NCBI GenBank assembly: GCA_010084195.1
Contig: RGPS01000001.1
Coordinates: 1-64,000, forward strand
DNA from: Terriglobia bacterium
GTDB lineage: Bacteria > Acidobacteriota > Terriglobia > Bryobacterales > Bryobacteraceae
DNA: 64,000 bases
Direction: 5' to 3'
This document shows, piece by piece, positions 1 through 9,458 of this stretch. The notes beneath the pieces are model-generated. The model had not been told where the DNA came from and ran no database searches. It saw nothing but the letters and a program-made list of their open reading frames with translations. Position 1 is the stretch's first letter, and every line of letters starts with the position of its first letter. The position numbers and the translations under genes were made by a program.

Positions 1-1
1 C

Positions 2-913
2 AGCCACATCGGGCTCCAAAACATGGCCGCCGGCGACCGCATTCACTTCGCCGCCAGCATCCAGAAAACCCTCGAAGAGTACGTCCTGGGCCTCGCTGCC
101 GGAGCCGACAATGTGTGCCTCGCTGGTGGTGTCGCCTGGAACGCTCTCCTGGTCGCTGCGCTCGAAAATTCGGGACGCTTCAAAGGTGTCTTCGCCCAAC
201 CAGCCGCCGGAAACTCCGGCACCGCTCTCGGTGCCGCCCTCCACGTCTGGCATCACACTGCAGGCCAGACCACCCGTCTCGACGCTCATGGCTACGCTCT
301 CGGCCCCGAGTATTCTGCCGGCGACATTAAGCGTGTCTTCGAAAACTGCAAACTGCGCTTCCGGCTGCTTCCCACGGTCCCGGAAATCACCGGAGCAGCG
401 GTTGCCCAACTGAGCAATAACCGAATCCTCGCGTGGATGCAGGGGCGTATGGAGTTCGGCCCGCGCGCCCTCGGCAACCGCAGTATCCTCGCCTCCCCCC
501 ACGACCCCTACTCGACCGAGAACCTGAACACCTTCATCAAGCACCGCGAGACTACACGGAAGTTCGCCGCCTCCGTCCCTGTCGAACTTGCCGGCGAATA
601 CTTCGAGACTGGCGACAACGCCCGCCACCTCGCGACGGTAGGCAGGGTCCGCCCCCAGTATCGGGACCAGTTCCGAGGAGCCATCCTCGCCAATGACCTT
701 GTGCGGGTGCACACCGTGACGAAGGAAGACAACGCCCTGTACTGGCAACTCCTGCACGCCTTCGGAGAAAAAACCGGCCTGCCGGTTCTCTACAACACCT
801 CGTTTAATCTCTTCGGAGAGCAGATGGTCTGCGGACCGCGGGATGCCGTTCGCAGCTTCTATTCGTCGGGTATCGACGCGCTCGTCGCCGGCAACTTCCT
901 GCTGGAGAAGTAG
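2..913 (+). CDS. Carbamoyltransferase (NodU/CmcH family), C-terminal part; 5' end likely outside window
   Basis: Protein contains NVCLAGGVAWN, MEFGPRALGNRSIL, LPVLYNTSFNLFGE motifs typical of carbamoyltransferase C-termini; frame appears open to the window edge. Confidence 0.85.
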   Translation, partial: SHIGLQNMAAGDRIHFAASIQKTLEEYVLGLAAGADNVCLAGGVAWNALLVAALENSGRFKGVFAQPAAGNSGTALGAALHVWHHTAGQTTRLDAHGYALGPEYSAGDIKRVFENCKLRFRLLPTVPEITGAAVAQLSNNRILAWMQGRMEFGPRALGNRSILASPHDPYSTENLNTFIKHRETTRKFAASVPVELAGEYFETGDNARHLATVGRVRPQYRDQFRGAILANDLVRVHTVTKEDNALYWQLLHAFGEKTGLPVLYNTSFNLFGEQMVCGPRDAVRSFYSSGIDALVAGNFLLEK

Positions 914-1843
914 CTACCCCGCGCTGATCGTAAAGAGCGGGTCGAAGGACTTGCCGCCAACATCGCAGTCCACCGGGGGCTCCAGCTCTGGAGAATTCTG
1001 AATTGCCATCCACCGCATCGCATAAATTCGCGCGGGGTTGGTGAACTGGGGCTTCCCTGTCCACTTACTTACGGTATTCGGAATCACCTCCAGCGCAAAA
1101 TGAGCGCCAAGGTCCTCGTAGTAATCGAGGTCCACATCAGCCAGCACCAGTTCGCGAGGTGTATTGTCCTTCGTCTTCAGGCTGAAGTTCAGATTTGCCT
1201 CAGAGAATCGTCCGGTTTCCTTAAAACCCTTGTCGGCCTTCTCATGCATCCCGGTGCCAGCCGGCTTAAACGGCGGCTTTTCAAGTGCTGCGGTGAGGGC
1301 CGCAGTCGCCCGAATGAAAATCCGGTCGTGTTGTACCCCTTTCCACCACCCTCGGGGGACGAGATCCATCCCCTGCATGGCGGCAATCACGTCTTTGCCG
1401 TTCGGTAGCCAACGAATACTCTCCAGGATATTCAGAAAACAGGCCAGGCTCGATGGATCGTTCTGCATCAACCGCTGGCTGCACACCTTCCCGTCGGGAA
1501 TACGATCCAGAAAGCCTTCGTAAGCCGGACGTTTTGCCTTCAGCCGGTCCCAGAGCTGGTCATCACCCTCGAATTTAAACAACTCTTTCTTGTGAACCAG
1601 CATCAAATGCATCTCGTTAGGGAAACTGCCAGCAGCCAGCAGCCTGCCGAACTGGTGGTGCTTCTTCAAGCTGGCCACAACCGCCAGCGACTGCGTGGTG
1701 TCCACGTTCAGCTCAACTTCTACTTTGCCGCCTCTCACGAAGGCGGACGGTAGCGCCTGCATCCCCTGCTGGAAGTGGCGTGCCACCTCAGCCTGGATAC
1801 GTTTTCCGGCACCATCGTAAATATTGATCGTAATGTTCGGCAT
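914..1843 (-). CDS. Hypothetical protein
   Basis: Long ORF; start at MPNITINIYDG preceded by GAGGAG RBS-like sequence on the minus strand; no family assigned with confidence. Confidence 0.7.
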   Translation of the reverse strand: MPNITINIYDGAGKRIQAEVARHFQQGMQALPSAFVRGGKVEVELNVDTTQSLAVVASLKKHHQFGRLLAAGSFPNEMHLMLVHKKELFKFEGDDQLWDRLKAKRPAYEGFLDRIPDGKVCSQRLMQNDPSSLACFLNILESIRWLPNGKDVIAAMQGMDLVPRGWWKGVQHDRIFIRATAALTAALEKPPFKPAGTGMHEKADKGFKETGRFSEANLNFSLKTKDNTPRELVLADVDLDYYEDLGAHFALEVIPNTVSKWTGKPQFTNPARIYAMRWMAIQNSPELEPPVDCDVGGKSFDPLFTISAG

Positions 1844-1854
1844 CGGAATCTCCT

Positions 1855-3342
1855 CTACGGCTTTTCCGACGCGCTGGCGGGAAAATAATCGCCATCGGGC
1901 GTCTGATACCACTTCGTCCCATTTGCTGCGCGGACCGCACCGGCAACACTCACGAGGGTGTCGGCACCCAGCACTGCCACCTCCGGCGCGGTCTCCTCCG
2001 GACGGCCTGACCTTAGCCGTGTCGTCGTCAGGATGGCCACCAGTTTCGGAGTACTGTCGATCACCGTGACCAGGTCGGGTGCCGACGGTAACGGCGTAGT
2101 GCCGGGGGACTGCTGAGATGCGTCGCGAGCCGTCCGCTCTTCGTCATCCTTCTTCGCCAGCAGCGACCGCAACCCCATCAGCTTCTTCAGCAGGTCATAC
2201 CAGAATGTCGCCCCGAGGCTGACCAGAATTCAGGAAAACAGGAGGCCGGGAATGTGGTCAGGGTAACCCTCCGCGGTGATTCTCGTCAGGCTCCATGACC
2301 ACAGGTCCGTCAGGGGCCACCAGGGAACGTCGGCCATAGTCTTGGCCTCGCCCTTGTCCCTCCAATCCTGAAAGAGTGCAAGCGTTGGTTCCTTCAGCGT
2401 CCCGATGGCTGCATCGAGGCCAAGCTTCGCGTCCGTCGCATCCTTGAGCGCCTTATCTGCTGCCCCAGTCAGCCCTCCGCTTGGGACGGCCTTTGCCACG
2501 TCCTCAAAGTGCTTTTGCGCCACGGTAGCCCTTGCCACCATCGCATCCAGATACTTGCCGTCAACGGTCAACCGTTTCACCAGTTCAAAGCCATCCAGCT
2601 TGATCGCAAAACACACAATGAGCGCCAGCACACACGACAACACCCGGGCTTCCAGCGCAAATGCCGCCTTAATCCGCTCCAGCGTATTGTCATGCCACGA
2701 AAACAGCTTCCACGTAAAATCCGAAGCCGCCCCGTCCAGCACCGCCTGCGTACGCCATTGCGACGAAGGCAATTGTGGGTTCGCACGTTCCTGCTCCAGC
2801 GTCAGTTGCCGCACCCTCTTTGCTACCGCAGCCGGGTCCGCAATCCCCCCGTTCAGCAACGCTTTCGCCAGAGCCTCCCGGACCCTCAGCAGGCCCGCAT
2901 CCTCGTGGTCGTTCCCGGCCCGAATCATGTCTCGATCCTGCTGCGCCATCGGCCCTTCCCCGCTGGCCCACTCGAGGAGAATCGCCACCAGTTCCTCTCG
3001 CTGCATGACCGAACCCGGGTTCACCCGAGGTAACGGCAGTTGCTTCCTATTTCGCCGCCAAAGATTTCTGGCCCAACCGGTAAACTCCCCAAACCAGGTA
3101 TTCCCCCGCCCAATCATCGGGTGCCGCAAAATCCTCTGCGCCAGATACTCCTGATGCTGCCCCAACAACACAGGGTCCAACTGCCCCAGCAACTCGCCCA
3201 GACCTTCCGCCAAATACCGTGCCCGCGCATACGACGACGTCAGCAACACCTGCGCCAGCGCCATCACCACGGTCGACACAATCAGCATGGCCACCGAAAG
3301 GCCAATCAATATATCCAGGTATTTCAGTAACGGAATGTCCAA
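1855..3342 (-). pseudogene. Hypothetical membrane protein, interrupted by one in-frame TGA at 2230-2232
   Basis: ORFs 2230..3342 and 1855..2178 share a reading frame and are separated only by TGA plus an open 17-codon stretch (ILVSLGATFWYDLLKKL); N-terminal and C-terminal TM segments. Confidence 0.7.
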
Positions 3343-3431
3343 GGCTGCTTCTCCCTTTCAGATCAGGTTTATTTCCTGCCAGTATAAGCGTGATGCGGCC
3401 TTAGATCGGGACAAGCTACTATGCTGAAATC

Positions 3432-3794
3432 ATGAAGAAGTTCCGGCATGAGTGGCTTCTGGATGCCATCGTCGATCACCCCACCTTCTTCACCAGGCCA
3501 ATGTTCGGCGGACTTGCAGCCTACCTCTTCGAACGCCAAATGCTGCTGCTCGTTGAACCCACGAAATCCGGGCGCTGGAACTGGCATGGAGTCCTCGTCT
3601 GTACCGGCTACCAACACCACGCCTCTCTTCAAAAGGAATTCCCGGCGCTTAGACCGCATGCGGTTCTGCGAAAGTGGCTTTTTATCGATTCAGCCCATGA
3701 AGACTTCGAAGCCACTATGGAAGCGGCGGTACAACGCGTTGCCCTCAATGACCGGCGATTCGGCATCCTGCCCGGCGGCAAAAAGTCGGAATAG
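3432..3794 (+). CDS. TfoX/YjbR-like small protein (hypothetical)
   Basis: MFGG..AYLF..QMLL...W.GVLV pattern resembles TfoX N-terminal-like proteins. Confidence 0.5.
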   Translation: MKKFRHEWLLDAIVDHPTFFTRPMFGGLAAYLFERQMLLLVEPTKSGRWNWHGVLVCTGYQHHASLQKEFPALRPHAVLRKWLFIDSAHEDFEATMEAAVQRVALNDRRFGILPGGKKSE

Positions 3795-3817
3795 TCGTGC
3801 GGTGGAGCCCAGGGGGC

Positions 3818-4825
3818 TCATAACTGTCCGGTCGAGTAACTCAATATGCCCTTACGCGGTAGCCGGCCCCCTCGCTCCGCAATCATCGCTCCCTGCGACA
3901 CCCCTGCCACGTCCATCCACCTCCGCAACCTCACCGCATCCGCCGGATTTGGCACCTGTGCAATGCTCACCGGTACCACAGGAGCGTTCTCCGTCTCAAT
4001 AAGCAGAGGCATTTCGAAGCCATTCGAGTCTCGCCAATAACTGAGATTTGGAGCGATGCCCGCGTGACGAGCGTTCTTATAGAGCTCCCCCACAGCCCGG
4101 CTCTCCAAAGTGCCGCTCTCCAGAAAATGAAGTTTCGGGCTCCGCACCAACCGGCGACTAAAATCCAACGTGGACGCAGGTAGCAGCAGCGTCCGGAAGC
4201 AGGCATCCAGCACCCCCAGCCACCTCGCCACCGTTCGGTGCGAAAGGCCGCACTCATCCGCGATCGCCTGTTGATCCAAAACTTCAGAGCTACAGGTTTC
4301 GGCGAACCCAACAAAATCCTCAAAACGGTCCAGATCGTGCACGTTGATCAGTGCCCGCACATCCCGGTCCAGCCAGGCTCTTCCCGGGGCAAACGCGGGT
4401 GCCGGCAACCTGTCGCGGTGCACCGGCGCAGGCTCAAACCGGCCGAGCATTTCGAGCGGAAGGGGGCGGCGGCCCTCGCGCTCAGCCAGTGTGGGCGGAT
4501 ACAACTCGAAGGTCTCAAGGGGCGTTTGGAGCCGAAGTGAACTGCCCAGAATCAGGGGGCGTGGCCCGTTCATATGGTCCATCAGCTGCGGAGCACGGTG
4601 TACATCGTCAAGCAACGAAGGCCCGCGCAGCCTGCCAAGGAATGCCTCCGGATCCCGGCGTGCATGGGCCCGCTGCGCAGGGTCCTCCAGGGTTACGTAG
4701 GTATGCGCGGGGAACGAGCTTCTCAGCAGCGTGGTCTTGCCGGAACCCCTTGGACCTTGCAGGAGGATTGGTTCGCCGGAAAGAGACGCCCGGCGCAGGG
4801 GAACTGTCAGCGTTCGGTAAATGAT
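3818..4825 (-). CDS. AAA ATPase (AAA_14/DUF4143-like ATP-binding protein); start codon non-canonical or uncertain
   Basis: Walker A GPRGSGKTT, Walker B-like SLLDDVHRAP, C-terminal DUF4143-like region (KLHFLESGTLESRAVGELYKNA). Confidence 0.7.
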   Translation of the reverse strand: MIYRTLTVPLRRASLSGEPILLQGPRGSGKTTLLRSSFPAHTYVTLEDPAQRAHARRDPEAFLGRLRGPSLLDDVHRAPQLMDHMNGPRPLILGSSLRLQTPLETFELYPPTLAEREGRRPLPLEMLGRFEPAPVHRDRLPAPAFAPGRAWLDRDVRALINVHDLDRFEDFVGFAETCSSEVLDQQAIADECGLSHRTVARWLGVLDACFRTLLLPASTLDFSRRLVRSPKLHFLESGTLESRAVGELYKNARHAGIAPNLSYWRDSNGFEMPLLIETENAPVVPVSIAQVPNPADAVRLRRWMDVAGVSQGAMIAERGGRLPRKGILSYSTGQL

Positions 4826-4940
4826 GAAATTGAGTCCTTGAAAAATGATATTACATACACTAAGTTCAAAGACAGGGTCATTTGCGGCTCTTCGTATTGA
4901 CCGTTCACATCTCCCCCCGCTAACGTGGAAAGTGTCCCAA

Positions 4941-6248
4941 ATGACCCAGAAAATAGCCCCTGCAAAAGGCAAACTAGGCATCCTCATGCCCGGCCTCGGT
5001 GCCGTCGCCACTACGTTCATCGCCGGTGTAATGGCCGTCCGAAAGGGCCTCGGTCAACCCGTTGGCTCGCTCACGCAACTGGGCACCATCCGCCTCGGAA
5101 AGCGAACCGACAACCGGACCCCGAAGATCAATGAATTTGTCCCCCTCGCTGACCTTGATCAGTTGGTCTTCGGCGGTTGGGACATCTTTGAAGACAACGC
5201 CTACGAAGCTGCCGTCAATGCGGCGGTACTTGATCCGGCTCTGCTCAAACAGATCAAGCCGCAATTGCAGAAGATCAAGCCCATGAAAGCAGTCTTTGAC
5301 AAGAACTACGTCAAGCGCATCGACGGGCCGAATGTGAAAACCAAAGGCACCCTGCTCGACAAGGCCCACGCCCTGATTGACGATATTGCCAATTTCAAAA
5401 AGACCAACAAGTGCGACCGCATCGTCATGATCTGGACCGGTTCCACTGAAGTATTCCACAAGCGGGGCAAGGTGCACCAGACCATCGAAGCCTTTGAAAA
5501 AGGCCTCGCCAAGAACGATCCCGATATCGCCCCCAGCCAGATCTACGCCTATGCCGCGATCATGTCCGGCGTTCCCTTTGCCAACGGTGCCCCGAACCTC
5601 ACGGTTGATACCCCTGCGCTGCTCGCCCTCGCCCGCGACAAAAACGTGCCTGTCTGCGGCAAGGATTTCAAAACCGGCCAGACCTACATGAAGACCCTGA
5701 TTGCGCCCGGCCTGAAGGCCCGCATGCTGGGCTGTAGTGGCTGGTTCTCCACTAATATCCTGGGCAATCGCGATGGCGAAGTGCTGGAAGACCCAGGCTC
5801 ATTCCTGAGCAAGGAAAACACCAAGCTCAGCGTCCTCGATTCCATCCTTCAGCCGGAACTGTACCCGCAACTCTACAAAGATCTCTACCACTCCGTCAAA
5901 ATCAACTACTATCCGCCGCGCGGCGACTCCAAAGAAGGCTGGGACAACATCGACATCTTCGGCTGGCTCGGTTACCCCATGCAGATCAAGATCGACTTCC
6001 TTTGCCGCGACTCGATTCTCGCCGCCCCCCTCGTCCTCGATCTCGTCTTGTTTATGGACCTCGCCCAGCGCGCAGGTATGAAGGGCATTCAGGAATGGTT
6101 GAGCTTCTACTTCAAAGGCCCCATGACGGCCCCCGGCCTGTACCCCGAACACGACATCTTCATCCAGTTAATGAAGTTGAAGAACACCCTCCGCTGGATG
6201 CGAGGCGAAGACCTGATCACGCACCTCGGCCTCGAATACTACGACTAG
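4941..6248 (+). CDS. ino1: myo-inositol-1-phosphate synthase
   Basis: GILMPGLGAVATTFIAGVMA, NREG-like and C-terminal motifs characteristic of inositol-3-phosphate synthase. Confidence 0.9.
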   Translation: MTQKIAPAKGKLGILMPGLGAVATTFIAGVMAVRKGLGQPVGSLTQLGTIRLGKRTDNRTPKINEFVPLADLDQLVFGGWDIFEDNAYEAAVNAAVLDPALLKQIKPQLQKIKPMKAVFDKNYVKRIDGPNVKTKGTLLDKAHALIDDIANFKKTNKCDRIVMIWTGSTEVFHKRGKVHQTIEAFEKGLAKNDPDIAPSQIYAYAAIMSGVPFANGAPNLTVDTPALLALARDKNVPVCGKDFKTGQTYMKTLIAPGLKARMLGCSGWFSTNILGNRDGEVLEDPGSFLSKENTKLSVLDSILQPELYPQLYKDLYHSVKINYYPPRGDSKEGWDNIDIFGWLGYPMQIKIDFLCRDSILAAPLVLDLVLFMDLAQRAGMKGIQEWLSFYFKGPMTAPGLYPEHDIFIQLMKLKNTLRWMRGEDLITHLGLEYYD

Positions 6249-6291
6249 GTTCCTGAGGCACGGAACGCTCCTGTCTAACCCCTGGCGTAAA

Positions 6292-6327
6292 AACGCGGTT
6301 GCCCTCCAAATGGCAACCGCGTTTTTT
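6292..6327 (+). terminator. Rho-independent terminator after ino1
   Basis: Perfect 12-bp stem AACGCGGTTGCC / GGCAACCGCGTT, 8-nt loop, T run. Confidence 0.9.
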
Positions 6328-6343
6328 GCCTCAGTGGCGAATT

Positions 6344-7155
6344 CTAAAGAGTTTCCGTCTTCCGGTCCGCCAAGCCCGGCACACTCCGACGTTCCACAAT
6401 CCGCTGAACCTCATCCCGGAGTGCAGTCGTTGCAGCCTCTTCACCGCAGTCTTCCGCCTGAAAGAAGCGCACCAGCACCGTACCGGTCGGGCAGAGGTCC
6501 ACAGAAAACAGAAACAGCTCACAGTTCAGCCGGGCAGCCATCCGGAAGATCGCCGGGTGCAGGGCCCCACCGGGGCGGTCGTCCACCAGAAGGAAGCCTG
6601 CCTGGCCCTGTCTCAGCAGCCTCCGCGTTCGGACCAGCGCCAACCAGTTTGCCTGAATCGCCGGCATGCGATCCGTCCGCCCCCAGACGGCCACGGAATC
6701 AGGCACCGTTGGATTCGCTGCAATGGCACCGTCCAGATAGATGCCGGAGTCTATCAGGACCTGGCAACCGACCTTAATGAGCGGCAAGTGCGCCGAGCAG
6801 AAAATGACCCCGTGACTCGCTGCCTGTTCTCGAAAGCGGCAAACAGCCCCCAGCCCTTCTGCGTGCGAGGGAATTGGAAACGTTCATCCAGGGCGGGTTA
6901 GAAATGCCAGCATGCGGTTCACAAACACCGCCTGAGAGAGCGGCCCATTCCACTGGTGACGCCGCAGGTAACGACTGGTCGGCCCCAGCATCTGACTCAC
7001 CTGAAACGTGGTACGGTACCAATGGCGCGTCGGAACCAACAGCCGGACAGCCCACGCAATCCCAACAGTGAACCCCATCTCTGCGGCTCGAATCCATTTC
7101 CTGAAGTAAAACCCTGGCTGCACCGTCACGCCTGAGCTACCACCGGGCAGGATGG
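6344..7155 (-). pseudogene. LPLAT/LpxL-like acyltransferase-type protein, possibly split by an in-frame TGA at 6884-6886
   Basis: ORFs 6884..7300 and 6344..6787 are in the same frame, with 32 open codons between TGA and the next Met; GVIFCSAHLPL and FLLVDDRPGG resemble acyltransferase blocks; family and 5' end uncertain. Confidence 0.45.
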
Positions 7156-7175
7156 CCGACCTGGGGCACAGGCCG

Positions 7176-7568
7176 CTACGCGGCGTGGGTGCGCAGCCAC
7201 TCTTCTTCCCACTTGCGAAGAGAGTAGTCGATCTGTTCGATTTCAACCGGGGTGAGGACCAGGTAATCCTTCTCCATATCCTCACCGTTTTCAATCGCAT
7301 GCTTCAGCTTGAACGCGGCAATCCGCGAACACCAGGTGTCGCTCAGGATCATTCCCTTGCGCTTCGTATAAGCAAGCACATCCGGATGATTCAGCACGAT
7401 CACGCGCTTCAGGGTTTCGTCAGCGCAGGTGGCGAGGAAGCAGACATCCACGGAATCGGCGTGGCGAATTGAAATACCCGTCTGCAGGTATTTGAACAGG
7501 ATATGCCAAGTGCGCCCAAACGGGTCAGGGCCGATCTCGAAGTCGCGGTAGTTCTCCATCAGGATCAT
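7176..7568 (-). CDS. Hypothetical protein
   Basis: Compact ORF MILMENYRDFEIGPDPFGRTWHI...; upstream extension overlaps the + strand IMPase and is unlikely. Confidence 0.65.
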   Translation of the reverse strand: MILMENYRDFEIGPDPFGRTWHILFKYLQTGISIRHADSVDVCFLATCADETLKRVIVLNHPDVLAYTKRKGMILSDTWCSRIAAFKLKHAIENGEDMEKDYLVLTPVEIEQIDYSLRKWEEEWLRTHAA

Positions 7569-7653
7569 TCTAGCAGGGCACAAAAGCAACCAGTTGCTGG
7601 TGACGCTTCGCGCCCGCCGCGAGCAATGCGGGGACGATAGTCTGGTATCAGGA

Positions 7654-8421
7654 ATGGCATACGAACGAGAAATGACGATAGTGGCTGAAATCGCCCGGGC
7701 AGCCGGGGATTTGGCGGTCAAGATCCGCCAGGGCAACATCGGGATTGAAATCAAAGAAGACGAGTCACCCGTGACGGTGGCCGACAAAGCCTGCGAAAAA
7801 CTCATCGTGGAACAGTTGAGTGCGGCGTTCCCCGAAGATGGTCTGCTGGGCGAAGAAGGGGCGATGCGCGAGGGCACGAACGGTCGCCGCTGGATCATCG
7901 ATCCTATTGACGGCACCCGTGATTTCATCCGCGGCACCCGAGCCTGGAGCATGCTCATTGGCCTCGAAGAAGAGGGCAAAATCGTGGCGGGGCATGCGTA
8001 CTATCCCGGTTATCAGGAAATGTACTCGGCAGCGAAGGGCGTCGGGGCCTTTCACGACGGCAAGCGAATCCGTTGTGGCAGCCCGAAGACGAAGGCCGAA
8101 GCTCTGCTGTGCTGTAACGGTCTTGGGTTTATGCACCGCTACGGCTTTGCCGGGGAACTGGTGGATTGGATCTCGAAGTTCTGGACGGTCCGCAGCATGG
8201 GCGGTTGCCTCGACGCGGTCATGGTGGCGAGCGGGGTGGCCGATGTCTGGATCGAAGCGCAGGCGAAACCCTGGGATCTGGCACCGCTCAAGATCATTGC
8301 CGAAGAGGCCGGTTGCGTCACGTTTGACTTCAAGGGCGTGGATACCATCTACGGCGGGAATTTCGCAATTGCTCCACCGTCACTGGCTGACGAAATCAAA
8401 GAATTTCTGGCAAAGGGCTAA
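7654..8421 (+). CDS. Inositol monophosphatase family protein
   Basis: LLGEEG, IDPIDGTRDFIRG, and WDLAPLKIIAEEAGC motifs. Confidence 0.92.
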   Translation: MAYEREMTIVAEIARAAGDLAVKIRQGNIGIEIKEDESPVTVADKACEKLIVEQLSAAFPEDGLLGEEGAMREGTNGRRWIIDPIDGTRDFIRGTRAWSMLIGLEEEGKIVAGHAYYPGYQEMYSAAKGVGAFHDGKRIRCGSPKTKAEALLCCNGLGFMHRYGFAGELVDWISKFWTVRSMGGCLDAVMVASGVADVWIEAQAKPWDLAPLKIIAEEAGCVTFDFKGVDTIYGGNFAIAPPSLADEIKEFLAKG

Positions 8422-8426
8422 CGTTC

Positions 8427-9458
8427 ATGAAAGCAGCTGAATTAGCAGGCGTCCGGCAGTTCCGAGTGGTGGACCAGGAGTTACCTGACCCAGGTCCAGG
8501 TGAAGTTCAGGTCCAGGTTGCAGCCGTCGGCATTTGCGGCTCCGACCTCCACAACTTCACCGAAGGCGGTGTGGGGGACTCTCCCTGCAAATTCCCCATG
8601 GTGCTGGGCCACGAGCCCTCCGGCATCGTGCTGAAGACAGGGGCGGGAGTCTCCGGGCTTCTGCTGGGCGATTATTTCGCCCTCGAGCCTGCGATCCCGT
8701 GCGGACGTTGTGAACTTTGCCACGCGGGCAAGGAAAACCTCTGTTATGACATGCGGTTTCTGAGTTCCGGCGGAATCCCCGGCTTCTTTTGCGAACGCGT
8801 GAACCTGCCGGCGCACAATTTGATTCCTGTGCCAAAGCACGTCGGGCTGAAGGAAGCGACGCTGGTGGAGCCCATCGCGGTGGCGCTGCACTCCCTGTCT
8901 TTTGCCCACGTGAAAGCCGGCGAAACCGCCGTGGTTTATGGCACAGGTGCCATTGGGTTGCTCACCATCGCCTGCCTGAAAGCCGCCGGCATTGGTCGGG
9001 TCTGGGCGGTGGAACCGGTGGCACATCGGCGCGACATGGCGGTTGCCATGGGGGCTGATGTTGTCCTCAATACCGATCAGCCCGTGCAGGAGATCCTGAA
9101 AGACACGAACAATAGAGGTGTGGACATTGCCTTCGATTGCGCGGCAGGGGTCAACACGGTGAATGACTGCATCAACTCGCTCGCCAAGGCCGGTCGCCTG
9201 GTCTACACCGCCATCCCGGCGGAGGTCCACGTTCCGTTCTATGCACCGGGGCTACGGAAGAAAGAGATCTCGTTCTTCAACGTCTTCCGCTCCAACCACC
9301 AGACCGATCAGGCCCGAGATCTGCTGGCCGAGAAGGTCACTCTGTTCGCTCCGATCCTGACCCACACTCGACCGCTTGATCAGATTCACGACGCTTTCGA
9401 CGTTGCGCAACGTTACGTGGACGGTGTAGGCAAAATGTTGGTCATGCCCAGCGAATAG
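8427..9458 (+). CDS. Zinc-dependent alcohol/sorbitol dehydrogenase (MDR family)
   Basis: GICGSDLH, GHEPSGIV, PCGRCELCHAGKENLC, GTGAIGLLT motifs. Confidence 0.92.
   Translation: MKAAELAGVRQFRVVDQELPDPGPGEVQVQVAAVGICGSDLHNFTEGGVGDSPCKFPMVLGHEPSGIVLKTGAGVSGLLLGDYFALEPAIPCGRCELCHAGKENLCYDMRFLSSGGIPGFFCERVNLPAHNLIPVPKHVGLKEATLVEPIAVALHSLSFAHVKAGETAVVYGTGAIGLLTIACLKAAGIGRVWAVEPVAHRRDMAVAMGADVVLNTDQPVQEILKDTNNRGVDIAFDCAAGVNTVNDCINSLAKAGRLVYTAIPAEVHVPFYAPGLRKKEISFFNVFRSNHQTDQARDLLAEKVTLFAPILTHTRPLDQIHDAFDVAQRYVDGVGKMLVMPSE

Noticed and set aside
2230-2232. Selenocysteine at the in-frame TGA
   Set aside because: TGA lies in a hydrophobic TM-like segment with no catalytic context, and no SECIS-like hairpin was evident downstream.
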